Of a DNA stretch of 64,000 nucleotides, positions 35,001-44,829 are shown piece after piece. The stretch lies in contig JACCGJ010020878.1 of assembly GCA_013407085.1 (NCBI GenBank), positions 1-64,000 of the forward strand. The letters run 5' to 3'. The notes under the pieces are model-generated. The model saw only the letters and a list, made by a program, of their open reading frames with translations, did not search any database and was not told the DNA's origin. The translations under genes were made by a program, and so were the position numbers. Within the stretch, counting starts at the first letter, position 1, and each line of letters opens with the position of its first letter. This stretch comes from Atriophallophorus winterbourni. Its lineage: Eukaryota > Platyhelminthes > Trematoda > Plagiorchiida > Microphallidae.

Positions 35001-35858
35001 ACCAACTCCTGCAAGTCCCGCTGTCTGGGCCTCTTCATCACCAGATACACGCAAACGGAACTTGACTCCGGTATTATTCGGTGAGCATAGGTTTATCACA
35101 TGACTAGAGTCGTGTAAGCGCGTTTCTGATAGGCAGCAGATGTCTACTCTCATCGTTTCTAGTGTACGAGCTAACCCAGCCTGTTGTCCTGTTTGCCTCA
35201 AGGTCCTGACGTTGAATGCAGCTAGCTTGAAGGGCATACGGGGTTTCAGGAAGTGAGCACTCTGGATTGGCTGTTCTGTGTTTGGCGAGCTGGAAAGGGC
35301 ATCTTGACGAGATTCATTGCTTGTGTGTAATGAGGGTCGTGGGATATAAGGATCGGCATGTGATGTAATGTAGCGAACGTGATTTTGACAGCGAGTTGTG
35401 GATGAAGTGGATTCCATGGTTTTGTTGTAGGCGACATACTACCCGGTTGCCAAGGCCGAAGTAGGGGGTTAGCTTAGGGGACCCCACCCGGAGCCTTTGA
35501 CTCAAAAGTCTTCCCGCAAGGCAGCAGGGATTTTTCCTCAGGGTTCACTCCCGAAGCCTTTCCCGCAGTCGGGTATGCCGCAAGGCAGCGGAGGTTTGGA
35601 ATCAGGGTTTTCCTTCCCTTAGATGGACTGCCCTCCCAGGCTAACGAGCTCCATCTGCCCGGAGCAAACTGGTTTTGAGGCGCCAGTCACCCGCCTTCGC
35701 CCTTTCTCCTGTCAGTAGAAGCAGTTCCGCCGCGTGCAGGCCAGGAGCTGGGCTTTGGTTGTCAGAGGCTGTTTGAGACGCACGCCTTATGGGAGCATTT
35801 TATAGACAGTGAGAGCTCATCCCCACTGCCACCCCCGGCTGTGACAACCTTTGGAACC
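32049..35858 (-). mobile_element. full-length RTE-like non-LTR retrotransposon with perfect target-site duplication
   Basis: A 3810-bp insertion flanked by identical 11-bp sequences AGCATTCAGGT (32038-32048 and 35859-35869). It contains a 441-bp leader, a single intact ORF (35417 to 32244) and a 3' region of about 195 bp ending in an AAT-rich tail (aataataaataataataa on the minus strand), as is usual for RTE elements. The leader carries CTATAAAATG near 35800, which could be a promoter element. Intact coding and a perfect duplication indicate a recent insertion. A decayed relative is at 22.9-26.6 kb and leader fragments are at 18.8 and 63.6 kb. Confidence 0.9.
32244..35417 (-). CDS. RTE-like endonuclease/reverse transcriptase, 1057 residues, intact
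   Basis: This multifunctional enzyme nicks target DNA and reverse transcribes the element RNA at the nick. Residues about 63-330 form the apurinic-like endonuclease: N69 (FNVRT), E98 (SETR), Y187 (AAYAPT), D223/N225 (AGDLNA), W281 and the IDH at 292-294 and SDH at 318-320. Residues about 540-800 form the reverse transcriptase: FLDIRAAFDSID with catalytic D677, GVRQGCPISPFLF at 733-745, and YADD at 778-781 with both aspartates present. The C-terminal part has FTYLGSCITTGG, RLKGRVYQATVRAVLLYGCE and RWLGHVLRMDERRLPR, typical of RTE/R4-type elements. No stop or frameshift occurs. The start at 35417 is the first ATG after the conserved leader. Confidence 0.92.
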   Translation of the reverse strand: MESTSSTTRCQNHVRYITSHADPYIPRPSLHTSNESRQDALSSSPNTEQPIQSAHFLKPRMPFKLAAFNVRTLRQTGQQAGLARTLETMRVDICCLSETRLHDSSHVINLCSPNNTGVKFRLRVSGDEEAQTAGLAGVGIALSSRAEAALIDWLPVNSRLCAVRLGGSCKISQHRQTTRALFVIAAYAPTDCSADLAKDEFYRSLDELLRKARKSDIVILAGDLNARVGRLSQSERHLGGPYGLDCVRSDNGERLLSLCAEHRLFLSSVNFRHSKQRSATWRSPSTGLWTQIDHIAISYRWRSSVQDCRSYWSTCLSSDHALVCANLTMRFSGSRKKNITRLDTLKLSDRSVAENYLTALSNALGPHPDNIEEHWAQIQSAMYHAGLESCGTSKRTDSNWISAATAKLIDQQRSLPPGKRYDEQRRQIRHQLKTSLKTDRESWWEERASEMEAAQAVGNTRKLFQLIRSTGPRMPSVSELITEADGSLITNRERRMDRWREHFASQFNQPRPLSVAQPSGSTTQWPAPQEPPTEAEIRSHIMKLKRRKAPGLDELPAELFVEGVDVLCSELSVLFGKIWNEETIPSAWGPSAIVPVFKKGSRKECGNHRGISLIPVVSKLFASIILTRLNSYREAEYREEQAGFRGGRGCVDQIFTLRQILEQRYQYARPTIIVFLDIRAAFDSIDRTALWDCLIRHGVPPKYVILLKKLYCHTTGRVKAYGDLSKQFTISSGVRQGCPISPFLFNFAIDDVMQAATAQLPNCGIDLLPGRRVMDLDYADDIALLGEDACAIQSALDLLVDQLSLYGLHFSPSKCKVFLQDWTDPTLDLTIENHKLEVTDRFTYLGSCITTGGDIEAEITARIARARHAFAGLRYLWRRRDVGLRLKGRVYQATVRAVLLYGCETWTLRQADSQRLSTFDHRCLRSIARLSWQQKVKNDDVRRAVLGDRSVPLSDHISMCQLRWLGHVLRMDERRLPRLALFALAGPDWKRRRGGQRNTWRKTLKRLTAPLAIVGTSRLPGWGPKDREDMWLTTLSVMAQERNQWRESCRACVPVYQ

Positions 35859-35869
35859 AGCATTCAGGT
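35859..35869. repeat. target-site duplication (right)
   Basis: AGCATTCAGGT, identical to 32038-32048. It is followed by AGGGACAACAG. Read on the minus strand, the insertion site is preceded by TTGTCCCTACCTGA, close to the stem I motif of the hammerhead repeats. Confidence 0.85.
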
Positions 35870-36229
35870 AGGGACAACAGGTGCAGTTCCACCTCGACTT
35901 GAGATGTTGGCAGTGTATGTTAGTGTTCCGATACGAGCGAGTTATATGCCGTTATAGTTTACACGGTGTTTGTGTTCATAATGCTGCTTTAAACGAACTT
36001 GTGTGTTATTTTATGAACTAGTTCGCATGAAAGCTCTGTGTACAGTAACGATTTCATGGAATGTCAACGTTGGGCGTTGAAAATAGTAAAATGAATGTGT
36101 TCAAAATTTATAGGTCACCCTCATGAAGTAATCATAGATTTTCAGTGAGCCATGTAGTCCATAGACACAAATATCAACCAAGTCACGTCTAGTAAAACTA
36201 TAATATTGCTGAATTTTCGAGCTCTTCAT

Positions 36230-36432
36230 TTAAACCAATTTATTGAACTTCAGCATTTGAGGATGATGTTCAACAGGGTCCATATGATAACCAATAATTC
36301 TAAACGTGTTAGTGATTGACCTGTTGATATATCGCACGTTGTACTTGCTCTGTATACATTCCCGCGTGGACTGAGTTAGCGATGGATTGCAAATTTGCGC
36401 GTCCATTATAAATGCAATACCGTCAGTCACTG
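36230..36432 (-). other. possible exon of a third, diverged gene A/B paralogue
   Basis: After a gattgcag acceptor the minus strand stays open for 66 codons, with SITNTFRIIGYHMDPVEH. This resembles SVTRYHIVGYRMVLAEI in exon 5 of genes A and B. The acceptor phase equals that of exon 4. Similarity is short and no other exons can be aligned with confidence, so this is a hint only. Confidence 0.25.
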
Positions 36433-37507
36433 CAATCAGAAAGCTTTATAGTGGCTGCATTGAAGCGGTAAGTGCATCTCGTATGTAGATTCTACGCTGT
36501 TACGAAGAGGTTTATGGACAAGTTCGTGAACTTCGTTGTGTCGCAGATATCGCTAAGGCATACTTGTCGGATGCAACTTTACGAAATTCTTCCATTTCCT
36601 TCGTCTTTACCTTATATTTGAATCAATTTCGAGAATCTAAATTTTGTTGTTCATATTTTCCGGTATTTTATATACATGCTGTATTTGATGGAAAACATTC
36701 CTTTTGATATTAAGAACTTGCTATTGTAAATCTTTTCTTTACACGCCTTTGGTCAATTATTTGTTTTAATTGTTCGTTTCGGTCATTGTCGGTCATTATT
36801 GTTGAATTTGGTTGCCATTTTGGGCACTTGTAATTGGCTTGTATTTTGACACCACTTTTGGGTGTCTTGTCTTTGATAGACATTTGGACGGCAATTTTGG
36901 TAACTCCTTTCATTCTATTTATATCTCAGGTCGTAATTGAACTTGTTTGCATTTGACATAATTGATTCTGGAGTATTTTGGCTCCTGTTTGCTGCACGTT
37001 CCTTTACAGTTGAGGTTTGTATAATTATTGTTGTTGTAATTGTTGTTAATTTCAGTACCGTATAACATCCGTATTGTGGTTTTAAACTTGTCGAACTAAG
37101 AAACGGGTTGAATAGGCGGTACTCACGTCACGGACGTTACAGTGCTCAACTCTGGTTCGTCGAAGCAGTACTCAACTTGGTATTCGATTTGTACCGTATT
37201 TGTCCCAATTGGAGAAAATACAGTACTCAACTTGGAATTTGATTCTTTTCGAATTTGGCGAGAAATGCAGTTGAAGATTCGCGAATCGATTCAGTTTACA
37301 ATATCGGTGACGTCCCTATTTTATTTTGTTTCCCTTTTTCCTTTAAATCCTTTTGTATAAAATGCCTAAAGTTGCTTCTAAGGTAGCATTGACCGAGTGC
37401 GATAAGCAAAAGGGCATAGAGTTTAACGATACAGCTTCGGAGTGGAGTTGATTTCTTAAAATATGTTATAACTGATGTTGATACAACGATAATCCTCCGC
37501 TTGATTT

Positions 37508-37523
37508 TATATATATATATATA
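37508..37523. repeat. short (TA)n run
   Basis: Sixteen bases of alternating TA. Confidence 0.85.
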
Positions 37524-39349
37524 AAATATTAATTAAAATAAATTTGAAAAAAATCATTGATAAGTGTACAATAATATCGCTATCTCGCAGATGAGAGAAG
37601 TGGCAGCCGTTCTAAAATCAATATTTCACCTTTAAACAATATTTTAAACCACTAAGCGTGAATGGGGATATTGCGCTAGTTTTTCTGTAGCATGTTCAAA
37701 AAGTGGAGATTAACATAGAATACGCATGTTGTGTTTGTCTAATTCAAGCTTCCCTTAGCGCATTTCTAATTAGTTGAACGGATAGTGCAGGCCTCAAGAC
37801 ACACACGCGCATGGCCTATTTGAGACTTCGCTAATAAATATCTTTGTAATAGGAATCTAATTATAGTATGACATCACTTGGCGTTTATTTCAAACAAGCC
37901 TTTGTACATCTTATTGCAATCCAAAAAGGAATTTATGTTATCGAGCTTTTCTGTTTTCAATTATTATTTCGAAATCAGCTGACTAGCATATTAAACACCA
38001 ATTCAAAATTGAAGAGTTTACTGTTCAAAAACTGGCGCTTTAATTTATTGGCAACTTTATATGACTGAAAAGCTCATTATAACAAATAAGTCGAGATTAA
38101 AATCATGAATCAATTTAAATAAAAATAGTGTCGAAAATCCACGAGGAATAAAAATCCGAGGTCCACAAATGTGAGGCATAGTTGACATGCTCAATTATGA
38201 AGATTCGGATATCACAATACTTTATGGTCTAATAAAAGAAATACGTTGTTCCCAGTTTAGGATTTCTGAAGAGATTCAAAAGCTATTTTGAAAGCGACGT
38301 AAAACGTTTGGTGGCAACGATCAGCAGAACATTTTTCGAATATATTGTTTTAAAATTTGTATCGGTTCTAACAATAACCACATAGCATATCCGTCAAAAT
38401 CACTTCGGATATGAAACCATTTTTCATACTAACTCCGAATCATCAACCATTTTCCATCACCCTCGAAAATGATAATTAAAAATCAGCGTCCGAAAAAAGT
38501 ACTTGGAAATGGATGTCTTAACATGACAAAGCCTGTTATAAGTTCATATAAAATCCCTCAATTCTAAATTGGTGTTGCCTAACCATATTATGAAATAAGT
38601 GCTTCCGCCCAATTATAAAACATTATCGAATCGTCTCATTGAAACTTTTCTTATTAAATCCAAAGCACGTAGAAGAATGTTAGCATCCTCCTTAATGGTA
38701 AAATGCCAACACTTCCCCCACCAACTGGAATACTGACTTCATTAAGGTATTGTGCGAACGTTCTACGAGAAAAATTCGCATCTTCAAGTGTCGCAGCGAC
38801 GACAGTTCCAGAAATCTAAAAGCTGTAGCCTGTGGATTATTCAGGATGTGAAATTAACCCCAACGATATTAAAACAAAATTAATGACAATAAACGAAAAA
38901 GGGTTCATGGTGAATAGACAATATATACATCAAGCTCTTGCATAACCTGTCCTCCAAATGGTCTGTAGAGACTGACGACCAGTTGAATATAATTTTAAGA
39001 TCTGATTTCCGTCTCCAAAATGAGGAAAACTGCACTGATTTGTGCAATTGGCGTAAGCGGCGGAATGAGAAATCCGTTAAGCTAACGATCAACATTTACA
39101 ATACAAGTGCAATTTAAATTGAATTACGTAGTCTATCATGACTAATGCTTTGCGGAATCATCTTGAGAACAACAATTTATTATCTGAAACACTGCCTGGT
39201 TTCAGTTAATAAACGATATTGTCTGACAAACTTACTGTTAGCTAAATGAGGTTGGTCCGAGCTATTCCATCTTGGTAAATAAGCGGGCGTAATTTATATT
39301 GAATTAATAAATGCATTTGATCGTTTCAATTGCAAACCGCTATTGTCGA

Positions 39350-39810
39350 AACTCTTTGCCTACGGAGTTGTTGTCGTTGTGGTTCGGATGTACATCACAA
39401 TCGCATGAATTTTCATGTTCTAGAGGTTTTCGAATTACTAAACATCCTATTCGGGAGGAACAGTATCTCACGCAGCGCAATGCAACTAAAGGCCGAAATT
39501 GGTCATCGGGCGTCAATTGCACGGCGGCGTCTTGTACTGCGTCAATAACCCAATAGCTGTATCTGCTTCTCCCCAGCTTGCATACAACGCTTCACACAAT
39601 GCCTACAAAATGATGGGTCAGGAGCAAGTTCTTTCCAAATAGCGAGATTGATGCCAAGAGCATTCATATCAATTTGCAAACGTCTTTCTACCCCAAGTTT
39701 GGTCTACCTGAGATTCGATTTCCTCATTTCTATCGAAATACTACCATTTTTAATTCTGTAGACGTGACCAAGTCACCGCAGACGGCGCAGTGGTAGTAAC
39801 GTGAACAGCA
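39350..39810 (-). pseudogene. RTE-type reverse transcriptase C-terminal fragment
   Basis: The minus strand reads GHVYRIKNGSISIEMRKSN, then RRLQIDMNALGINLAIWKEL and APDPSFCRHCVKR, then AGEKQIQLL and further basic residues after a stop. This matches the C-terminal region of RTE-like proteins (GHV-RM ... D---LGI----WKELA-DR--WR). It is a 5'-truncated copy. Confidence 0.5.
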
Positions 39811-39999
39811 TCAGTCACTTTGTCGAAGTAGCTGGTAAAATAAACGCGTGTCTATAATAATGGTCAATTTGTTGTGAGATGTACGTACGAGTTAAAATTG
39901 GCATATCAGAGGAAATATAAGTTGGCTGCGGTGTGCATCATGTAACGGACCGTAAACCGTTAAAATGTTTAATATATACACGACTTACCTACTAGCATA

Positions 40000-40215
40000 C
40001 AGTCACCAGTGCTTATTCTCAGATGACGTGAAGCTTTAGAGAAACATGACATACAATGTTGACGTAAATGTCTTTCAGCGAAATCTCGATATGATTTATA
40101 ACTGGGCTCAAGATAACAAAGTGACACTGAATAACAGGAAATATAAAATATGAACGCTCAACAGCAAGTGGAAAAAATGTATCTCAGGTTAAATTGTTAG
40201 TCGTCCAGCTTTCTC
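40000..40215 (+). pseudogene. CR1/jockey-type reverse transcriptase fragment
   Basis: The plus strand reads CLFSDDVKL in place of FADDVKLW, then RNMTYNVDVNVFQRNLDMIY, NWAQDNKVTLNNRKYKI. This is the stretch after the catalytic YADD box in jockey/CR1-like elements. Downstream sequence to about 40560 probably holds the rest of the C-terminus in a decayed state. Confidence 0.55.
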
Positions 40216-40603
40216 CGATAATGATATCGGGTTAATTGTTTAGCCCGACTAGGAAATTCAATGCAATGTCGACTTGCTAACAACATAGTTGAAATAAAAT
40301 TAGGCCATCTCAGAATGTCATTAGTTTCGTTAGACTACATAAAGTTCAGCAAATAGGTTTCAACCCCCATGCAAACGCATATCATAATGCAAAACAAGCA
40401 TGATATGCTCGGTTAAAAAAAGATATTCAGATGATAAAGCGTGCTTTGCAATCTTCCATTCCATGCCTAATAATATATTCTTTGAATCATAGAATATAAT
40501 TTCGGGCAATTATCCTAATAAGTGGTATATAGAATGTAATGTACGAGGAACGATTGCAAAAACTGCGACATCGTGTTCTTCTTCATGAAGACTTCGTATT
40601 GAT

Positions 40604-40870
40604 GTGATAGTAACACATGCAATCAATGAAAACCAACATCATATTAAAACCATTTATCCAAGCATCGCAAATCACAAATTACAGACTGACACTCAGCGAA
40701 TCTGCAAATTCGGCATCCTCGCATTATATATTGTCGTTTGTTTTATTCTGTACGTATCTGTTTTCTTTAGAATGTCTACTCTTAAACAAATGTTGCCGCG
40801 CTCAGCGTCGAATCAGTCATTCAAAATAGTGGCACGTTTTTGTTCTACTACTAATTGACAACAATTGCGT
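40604..40870 (+). repeat. dispersed repeat shared with 50.45-50.62 kb
   Basis: The segment with ACGTATCTG, TGTTGCCGCGCTCAGCGTC and the following bases resembles the plus-strand segment around 50515-50600 (ACGTGTCTG, TGTTACCGCTCCTAGCGTC). An 84-codon frame here is open but nothing supports it as a gene. Confidence 0.4.
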
Positions 40871-41729
40871 ATTAGCCCATGACATGTATGCATCCTATCT
40901 GTAAGTGGTATATCATGTTTAGTCGTTATTTATTCTCAAACGAGTATTCACTATAAGATGATAAATGTAAAGCAACCTGATGTAAGTGAAGATGTATTGT
41001 TTAATCTTCAATCTTGAAGCTTCCTTCTATTTTCTGAAAGTGCAAAAATTTACACTTCACGTTTCAATTCGTAATTGGTACTGATGTTCTTCAGCAGAAT
41101 ACATGGGAAAAGGATACCGGTATCCGTGTGTGCATACATTTGTCAAACAAGTTGCAGTACATGGTGGTTAATAAGCATGAATGCAGGTGCTTCAATTAAT
41201 CAGAATAAGTTTCTTTGATTCGGAGTGTAGTATACCGCGATAGTCTGTTTAAAATGATTTGAGTAACAAATTTCACCACTCGCAAGAATTTGTGTAAAAG
41301 TAACTGAAATTTCTAACAGATTGTATGAGCTGCCTCTTAAACATCTTCTTACTAAATGCGCTCTGTGCACCATGGAGCGCAATCACCCATGAGCTGACCT
41401 AAACCGGACATACTGATTAACCGATATGGCGTGTCACCCATACAGACCACTTTTTGAAAATGGATACGATCTCCCTACCGCATTCAAAGCGAGGACTGCA
41501 TCATTGAAATTGCCTATGACCTGAAGCAAAAACTAAAGAATGGAATAAATATTATTATCTCTTGTTCAGATAGGTTTTGGATAAGACATTTTTATCAATA
41601 GACAACCAATAATTACCGGGTTGCTTCAGATATCAACTGAATGATAATTCAACTTAATCAATGGACTTGTATCTCTGTCTGATTATTGTTCATCGGCAGT
41701 ACATATCCATGATTGCATGCAATTCAAAC

Positions 41730-41810
41730 GCGGGATCATATTGATGTTGGAACGATGCGTTAACCGCTAAGCCAATCCTAGCGGAGGAGGGTCTAGCTTT
41801 TGAAAGCCGC
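41730..41810 (-). repeat. tRNA-derived SINE-like scrap
   Basis: The minus strand reads TGGCTTAGCGGTTAACGC, followed about 25 bp later by GATCCCGCGTTTGAATTGC. These resemble the A and B boxes of a tRNA-type RNA polymerase III promoter. No cloverleaf can be completed, so this is a SINE-like or pseudo-tRNA remnant. Confidence 0.35.
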
Positions 41811-42109
41811 ATCTCTCTCTATCAGCAAAATAGTACAGGAGAACCTCAATTGAAGAAATCCTGCCCAGTGTTGTACAGCTTCGTCGTTATTACAGACAGT
41901 ACATTTTCCACTAGTTGCTTCAATTGGTTTACAGATCTTGCTGCCATAAAATCTTCCGGAGGCGCATTGCACAAGTCAACAATTCTTCTCAAGAGCTTGA
42001 ATTCTTGGCTTTTGGAGCATTTGAGCATGCCCACGTGTTCCTGCGTCCATCAATAGAGGGCAAAACTCGAGCGCCTCATCACCATAAGTTCCAAGTAGTG
42101 TGACATGTT

Positions 42110-42290
42110 AGCAGGAGGTCGTAGCGCACACGCCGAATATTGAGCGACATAAGGTTGTAAGCATAAAAATTAACCAGCATACTCGAAAAGTGAATAGTGA
42201 ATTATAAGATAAATCAACACGTGGGATGGAGGTGAGATGACAACAGTGTGAGCCACACGACGTAAGTGAACTTAAGAGAATGTTGATGTA
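42110..42290. repeat. dispersed repeat shared with 46.2-46.42 kb
   Basis: AAGCATAAAAATTAACCAGC, GTGAATTATAAGATAAATCA and the following GGGATGGAGGTGAGATGAC are matched in order at 46290-46400. Identity is moderate. Both copies contain open frames in different phases, which argues against coding. Confidence 0.4.
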
Positions 42291-43433
42291 ATTGTTACTT
42301 ATAATGTGAAGCGAAATCAACACAACGTACATCGCTGGTAGAGTTATCTAACTGCTCCCATGTTTTAAGCCGTGTAGACTCAGTAATAATTATAAATAAA
42401 CCTTAGCAACTTGAAGTGATTTCTTTTGAAACAAATTCACATGATTTGTTTAAATACGACCAAATTTGACTTAAAGAATATCACAAATATTTGAAATGAG
42501 AATTTTGTGGTGAATTTTTATTATCTTTTACGGTTTTAGCTACATATTTGCGAATAAAACTGAACATTAAAATGCGAATTTTCAAATTCAAAGTTTGTTT
42601 ATAGTCTTTGTCACTCATTCAGGCAACAATGCTGTAATCGTATGCTTTCAAGTAAAGAAATGATTTACTGTATCGACACTTTACTATGCGTCAAACGGTC
42701 ATGCAATCCGTCAGAATTTTAGGCTGTAATTAACACAAATAAACACATGCATATCCTTCTAAACCAGAACTGAATACGGAGGGAATTCAGAAGGTTCGAC
42801 GGTAAATTTGCACAATCACCCAACCAATTATTTACACGTAATGACTTCCCAAAAAGCGCTACGCTACTCAATCTGACGAACACAATGTGAATTGATCATA
42901 GTTGTTCAATTGAGCTTTTAGGAATTAATTCTCATATCAGTACTGTGTATTGACTTGAATGTCGAAGGAACGTCCATCTAAAATAGCACTGGATACGGAG
43001 ATTCATCAGTGCAACCTTGCTAACGAACTGATTGGTATAGGAGTTGACACATCGTCTCAACATCAATACGGTCCCAGTCGTGGATATGCACTGCTCATGA
43101 GCAATAAACAGACCGAGATTTAAGTCCATTGATTCAGCTGGATTATCATTCAGTTGAACACGGGTGCAACTCGGTATTTATAAGTAGTCTATAAATAAGA
43201 TTTTCTTCTCCGAAAACCCATCGAATAACAACTAATAATATTTATTCCCTTCTTTAAAATTTGCTTTCGTTGTTGATTAGTTTGTGATCAGAGCAAAAAA
43301 TGATGTCTGGAAACTCGACGTGATGCATTCTTCCCGTTGATGTCAGTTGATTGCTATCGTTGCTATTGTGTTGAGCTCATCACGCTCTCCCATTCTAACA
43401 CCTTTTTAACCTTAGGTGATTAATTAGAAAGAC

Positions 43434-43670
43434 ATGTCGCAACCATCGGTGAACACATCGAATAATGACTGTTCGAAGGTTAGTGCGTTGCCATCCAAAT
43501 CGCGGCGCTTCACCGAAGGGTTTCAAGCCAGTTGTCGCTACCCAATTTACCCAGAACCACCAGAGTCAAAGTACCTTTTGAGCGAACTGTTTAATATAAT
43601 AATAATAAATCAGATATCAGTGTTCCCAAAGCACACAGCTATCGGTAAATTAGTTTCTTTTAAATAGTGT
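43434..43670 (+). other. hypothetical 77-codon ORF ending near an AAT-repeat tract
   Basis: It starts MSQPSVNTSNNDCSKVSAL and runs SKSRRFTEGFQASCRYP, YPEPPESKYLLSELFN, a composition unlike random AT-rich frames. It then passes into an aataataataaat tract, the sort of tail left by RTE-driven retrotransposition. It may be a retrocopied host gene piece or the start of a retroelement ORF1. Confidence 0.3.
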
Positions 43671-43839
43671 CAAATTCGTGCAACGGGTAAAATATCATCG
43701 TATTCTTGTTTAAATTCAGATTTTATTAACAAAGAGTATATGCCGTTTGAAAAGCAGGATAATGGACGCGATTAATTGCCTGGATACTGGAATGCTAGAC
43801 TGGTAGAGTTATCATGATCAGAGCTGATGTGGCGCTATA

Positions 43840-44565
43840 TAGCACGTTAGATGTAATGAGCGGAGTACCCACAGGCTTCGTTTACGGCCAATACTCTTAC
43901 TGTTATACACTAACGATATACCTAAAATTGTACGCAGCAAAATCATGATATTTGTGGATGACATCGAAGTCTAGACTAGCTTACGCACAACAGAACCTTG
44001 CCACTTTCTACAAAAAGATCTCGAAGCACTTCGAAACGTTGTCTTTACGATCCTGCTTGCCATTAAACATCCAACAATGTAAAATGTCAAACGTCGAAAA
44101 ATCTTTGGAATTCAGATAGTCTCTTGGATCTCGGCAACTGTGATGGGTTACGGAAGAAATAGACATGGGTTTGTGGATTGCCAGTAACTTAGAGGCTTCT
44201 GAGAAGTGTTCTGTGGTATACAAAAAGTCATGCGAAGCTAAGCACTACTCGGAAAGATTTTCGGCAGTTTCACAAAGCAGATACTCCCACGGATATTGAA
44301 CAACTATATCAGGCCAACAATAGAGTACGCATTTCAAGCATGGTCAGCATGGTTATAATATGATATGTCATTGCTGCAATGCTTATACCAGCGCGCTACA
44401 AAACTGCTGACAGGACTATATGAAAGGCGATATGATGAGAGCATTGCAACTCTGATCCCATTTGACTATTGCTACCGTCGTTTCAGGGTTGAACTAATCC
44501 TCCTGTTTAACATTCTGCATACAGTGGATCACCAAATGGAACACTTGTTCCATCGACAATAAGAA
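43840..44565 (+). pseudogene. CR1/jockey-type reverse transcriptase, C-terminal half
   Basis: Across frameshifts the plus strand shows SGVPTG and IMIFVDDIEV, corresponding to the VPQGS box and FADD box. LGVWIASN-like and SYKK-type blocks follow, then the 65-codon frame 44365-44562 (LLQCLYQRATKLLTGLYERR, IPFDYCYRRFRVELILLFNI, LHTVDHQMEHLF). The last is the standard C-terminal signature of CR1/jockey elements. It is inactive. Confidence 0.65.
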
Positions 44566-44829
44566 CGGGATAGAAGATTGTTGAGCAACAAGTTAATTAT
44601 TTCACACTCTACAACAATTATCAAGAGCGTTTCTTTGCTGACCGAGATTTTTCATCTGCATATAAGAGTGATCTTTGTTATTAGCATAGAGTTTCGATTT
44701 TAAATCGTTGTAGCGTTCAGAATATCCTGTGATAGTGAATTCCGCAGAAGAACCGCCGTCTAGAATCGAATCGTCAGTGCCACATAAAGTTATAACTTGA
44801 GTGACCCGCGTGCCCTCGTGCAAACGGAC

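Larger units (their letters stand above)
35870..39300. other. intergenic; two weak features only
   Basis: No confident gene. A possible exon of a third gene A/B relative is at 36230-36432. A possible retroelement 5' region lies around 36940-37450, with CAGTACTCAACTTGG repeated and a short frame MPKVASKVALTECDKQ at 37362. A (TA)n run is at 37508-37523. The rest is AT-rich and featureless. Confidence 0.4.

Noticed and set aside
32329..35103. Several plus-strand open frames of 64-124 codons inside the RTE-like element
   Set aside because: Shadows of the intact minus-strand reverse transcriptase ORF; they carry no recognisable domain.
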